The position numbers and the translations under genes were made by a program. The notes under the pieces were generated by a model. That model ran no database searches, had not been told where the DNA came from, and was given only the letters and a program-made list of their open reading frames with translations. Below, piece by piece: positions 12,412-14,725 of a stretch of 14,725 nt of DNA. Source of the DNA: CAXBYZ01 sp043826085 (GTDB lineage Bacteria > Patescibacteriota > Microgenomatia > UBA1400 > CG1-02-47-37); NCBI GenBank assembly GCA_043826085.1, contig JBDRQW010000078.1, positions 1-14,725 of the forward strand. Reading direction: 5' to 3'. The stretch's first letter is position 1. Every line of letters starts with the position of its first letter.

Positions 12412-14725
12412 AGGGAGGCCGTTGGGGTAGCAGTGAGGCAAGTATTCACAACGGTCGCAGTGGGATAATTTATTGGTTTTGGAGAAATTTAGAGAACGGA
12501 TTTCTTTCATCGCTTTTTTGATGGTTTTTTTGAGATCATTAATATCTGTGTCTGAAATTTTAAAGGTTTCTTTTTTAAACTTGCCTGAGGGATTGACCTC
12601 AATAAAGTCTAGTTCGGCCTCGACTACTTTTGGTTGAAAGTTTTTATTTAATTCACTTAACAATTTGTAGAAAACCAGTTGGCGATAGTAGTCCCCTTCC
12701 GAATACTTGGTTTTACCTAAAATATCGTTTCGTGATTTTGGTTTGCCGGTTTTATAGTCGATAACTTTAACGGTTTTTTCCTTCTGACTGACCCAGTCGA
12801 TGCGATCAATTTTTCCAGATAAGGGGATATCTTCCAAGTAGGCTTTTGACCAACCACTGCCAAAGAATTTTTCGGTAAAGAGTGGCTTAACAAAATCGTC
12901 TTGGTAGTAATCAAAGTAGGCGGATAGCATTTTTCGACCTTGCTTTAACCTAGCTTGGTAATCTTGAGGCACTAAAACTTCTTTGTCTAAAGCAAACTTA
13001 AATTGAGTTAAAAGATATTCTTTAGTTGGATATTTTTCATCTTTAATAAATTTTCTATAAAACATTTCCAAGGCTTTGTGAATGGCTGAACCAAAACTCA
13101 AATAACTGATTTTGGCACGAGGAACTTTTAGCAAATTGTTTAGTTTAAATTTGTAGGGACAAGTAAGATAGGTGTTTAGGGCGGTTGGTGAGAACTTAAA
13201 GTCTTTGATTAGATTTTTCAAAAACTGTTGCTCTTTTTGGTTTAAGTCTTTGGCGGGGGGAACTGATAAAAGCTTGGTGAGGATTTTTTTTGATTTTAGC
13301 GATTTGACATCTATTGATTTCAGGGCTCCTTTTGGAAGTTCTGCTTGAAACATGCTGGGAAAGGTTTCCTTGGTGTAACTACCCAACGTATATCGATCAG
13401 CATAGGAAATATAAAGTTTGGTTTTGGCTCGAGTTAAACAGACATAAAAAAGTCGACGTTCATCTTCGTTTTTTTCTTTTTTTTCTAAATTTTGGTTTTT
13501 TAGAATACCTGATGGCAGTTTAATTAATTGCCTGACTCTATTATTTCCCCATTTACCATCTACGGCTTGATAAATAAAAACATATTGCCACTCTTTGCCC
13601 TTGGCTTTGTGAGCAGTGGATAGAGTAATGCTGTTGGTTTGAATATCCAAGTCTGTTTCGATTATTTTTAAGTGATTTATTTCCATTAAGTTTAAGGCCT
13701 CTAAGAATGAACTTAAATTAAGTTGGGGGTCAATAGCATTTAGTTTTTTTATTTCTGAGAATAATGAGTTGAGTCTATTTAGTTTTTCGACAGCGTCTTT
13801 TGAGGTTAAAATCCAATCCAAAAAATTAGAATTTTTAATAATTATTTCAAAAAATTCTATGAAAGTTTTTTGGGAATTTAACTGTTGCCATTGGGTGAGA
13901 TTGGCGAGAAAAGCGGTAAATTTATCGGGATTTTCCAGACCGAGTTGATTAAAGTCTTTTGACAAAATAGTGTCAATGAGGTTTGACCTTTTTTTTGAGG
14001 CGACTCTGGCTAGTTTTAAAATATCTAAAGGATTAAATTTTAAAAATTTATAATGTAATAAAGTAAATAGATCAGGATCTTCGAGATTGTCTTTGTAGTT
14101 GTTGATAACTCTTAGCAGGGTTAATAACTTATTGATGGTGGGATCTTTTAGAATATTACCGCCTCCTTCTATATTAAAAGAAATGTTAAGTTTAGCTAAC
14201 ATGCTTGATAAGTCATGAGCGTCCTGGTTGTGGCGGTATAAAATGGCAATTTCTTCCGGCTTGACACTTTTTTTAATTAATTTTTTGATTTGATTGGCTA
14301 TCCAGTAACTCTCAACTGTGCCTTGAGGTAAGTGAACAGTGCTAATTTTTAAGCCTGGTTTAGAATAACTGGAGATTAGCTTGATATTAAGTGATTTAAT
14401 TAGCTTTTCTGGTTTGAAGTGATTTTTTTGAATGATATGGTGACTGGCATCTAAAATCGTTTGAGTGGATCGATAATTTTGGTTAAGGGTAATTATTTTG
14501 GCTTGGGGATAAGTTTTGGTAAAGCTAATAATATTTTCCAGGGCCGCTCCAGAAAATCTGTAAATAGTTTGGTTGGCATCACCGACGACAAAAATATTGG
14601 CTTGATCGCCCCAGTATGAGGCCAGTAAGTTAACCACCTGATTTTGGGATGAGTTGGTGTCTTGAAATTCGTCGACTAGAAGATAGAGAAGCCTTTCTTG
14701 ATAAGTGAGAAGTAGGTTTTTGTCT
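12400..14725 (-). CDS. UvrD-type helicase fused to an iron-sulfur RecB-like (PD-D/ExK) nuclease, N-terminus outside window
   Basis: The frame is open to the window edge (775 codons), so the GTG at 14637 is not the start. The visible part begins just before Walker B (LVDEFQDTNSSQ, ~14659-14679). It continues with motif III VVGDANQTIYRFSGA, IV NQNYRSTQ, V TLSTAHKAKGKEW (~13591-13630) and VI RRLFYVCLTRAKTKLY. A nuclease domain follows from about 13190: FSPTALNTYLTCPYKFK, GSAIHKALE, GKIDRID, VIDYKTGK (the D-x-K catalytic motif, ~12743-12767) and YYRQLVFY. One cysteine in YLTCPYK and three in HCDRCEYLPHC (12429-12461) form the four-Cys iron-sulfur staple of AddB/AdnAB-type nucleases. Walker A lies outside the window. 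Likely role: processing of double-strand DNA ends or defence against foreign DNA. Whether it acts alone or with a second subunit is not visible. It ends inside a hairpin terminator. Confidence 0.93.
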   Translation of the reverse strand, partial: DKNLLLTYQERLLYLLVDEFQDTNSSQNQVVNLLASYWGDQANIFVVGDANQTIYRFSGAALENIISFTKTYPQAKIITLNQNYRSTQTILDASHHIIQKNHFKPEKLIKSLNIKLISSYSKPGLKISTVHLPQGTVESYWIANQIKKLIKKSVKPEEIAILYRHNQDAHDLSSMLAKLNISFNIEGGGNILKDPTINKLLTLLRVINNYKDNLEDPDLFTLLHYKFLKFNPLDILKLARVASKKRSNLIDTILSKDFNQLGLENPDKFTAFLANLTQWQQLNSQKTFIEFFEIIIKNSNFLDWILTSKDAVEKLNRLNSLFSEIKKLNAIDPQLNLSSFLEALNLMEINHLKIIETDLDIQTNSITLSTAHKAKGKEWQYVFIYQAVDGKWGNNRVRQLIKLPSGILKNQNLEKKEKNEDERRLFYVCLTRAKTKLYISYADRYTLGSYTKETFPSMFQAELPKGALKSIDVKSLKSKKILTKLLSVPPAKDLNQKEQQFLKNLIKDFKFSPTALNTYLTCPYKFKLNNLLKVPRAKISYLSFGSAIHKALEMFYRKFIKDEKYPTKEYLLTQFKFALDKEVLVPQDYQARLKQGRKMLSAYFDYYQDDFVKPLFTEKFFGSGWSKAYLEDIPLSGKIDRIDWVSQKEKTVKVIDYKTGKPKSRNDILGKTKYSEGDYYRQLVFYKLLSELNKNFQPKVVEAELDFIEVNPSGKFKKETFKISDTDINDLKKTIKKAMKEIRSLNFSKTNKLSHCDRCEYLPHCYPNGLPKNI

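Noticed and set aside
13314..13523. Short + strand ORF opposite the helicase-nuclease
   Set aside because: It is antisense to conserved helicase motifs, with no start signal or recognisable domain.
14635..14725. GTG 14637 as start of the helicase-nuclease
   Set aside because: The frame continues upstream to the edge and encodes Walker B (LVDEFQDTN), so the gene is only truncated by the window.

Overview
The window looks like a chromosomal stretch from an AT-rich, small-genome bacterium of the Candidate Phyla Radiation (Patescibacteria), most likely the Microgenomates side. This is inference from content: cysteine-rich surface proteins with Pro/Ser linkers and an LPxxG-like C-terminus, GT-C membrane glycosyltransferases, an LCP-family wall-polymer transferase, tandem FemAB-like proteins, compact or overlapping genes, and many small palindromes. 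TGA acts as a stop (for example at the ends of the PMT-like gene and the second FemAB gene), so the recoded lineages SR1 and Gracilibacteria are disfavoured. No rRNA, tRNA, CRISPR array or ribosomal protein gene is visible, and no stretch over 300 bases lacks a gene.

Layout: (1) 1-1163, two + strand surface genes, the first cut by the window edge. (2) 1164-1218, a convergent hairpin terminator. (3) 1219-4359, two divergent GT-C type membrane proteins whose start codons touch (CATATG). (4) 4329-5053, a RAYT-type (REP-associated) HUH/Tyr transposase with three identical hairpin cores: one at the 3' end of the upstream gene, one inside the transposase ORF, one across the convergent stop codons. 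(5) 5049-6107, an LCP-family protein on the minus strand. (6) 6152-10066, a + strand chain of overlapping genes: UvrD-like helicase, two FemAB-like proteins, and a short PIN-domain remnant. (7) 10037-12388, a 2.3-kb segment holding one minus-strand gene, a secreted GH172/DUF2961 protein interrupted by four propeller-like repeats. It is bracketed by 30-bp near-identical copies of the 3' end of the PIN gene. (8) 12400-14725, a minus-strand UvrD-type helicase fused to an iron-sulfur RecB-like nuclease, cut by the window edge.

The functional theme is the cell envelope: glycosyltransfer, attachment of wall polymers, peptide-bridge formation, surface proteins and a secreted glycosidase, interspersed with DNA-repair helicases. 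The most unusual material is the palindrome family. Hairpins with core GGTTCCG(A/T)AC(C/T) sit at gene ends as likely bidirectional terminators and also lie in frame inside coding sequence. They lie next to a RAYT that carries one copy in its own ORF plus a second, unrelated 30-nt perfect palindrome. A second theme is promoter architecture: three genes share an extended -10 (TGN-TANNNT) exactly 6 nt before the ATG, which predicts leaderless mRNAs.
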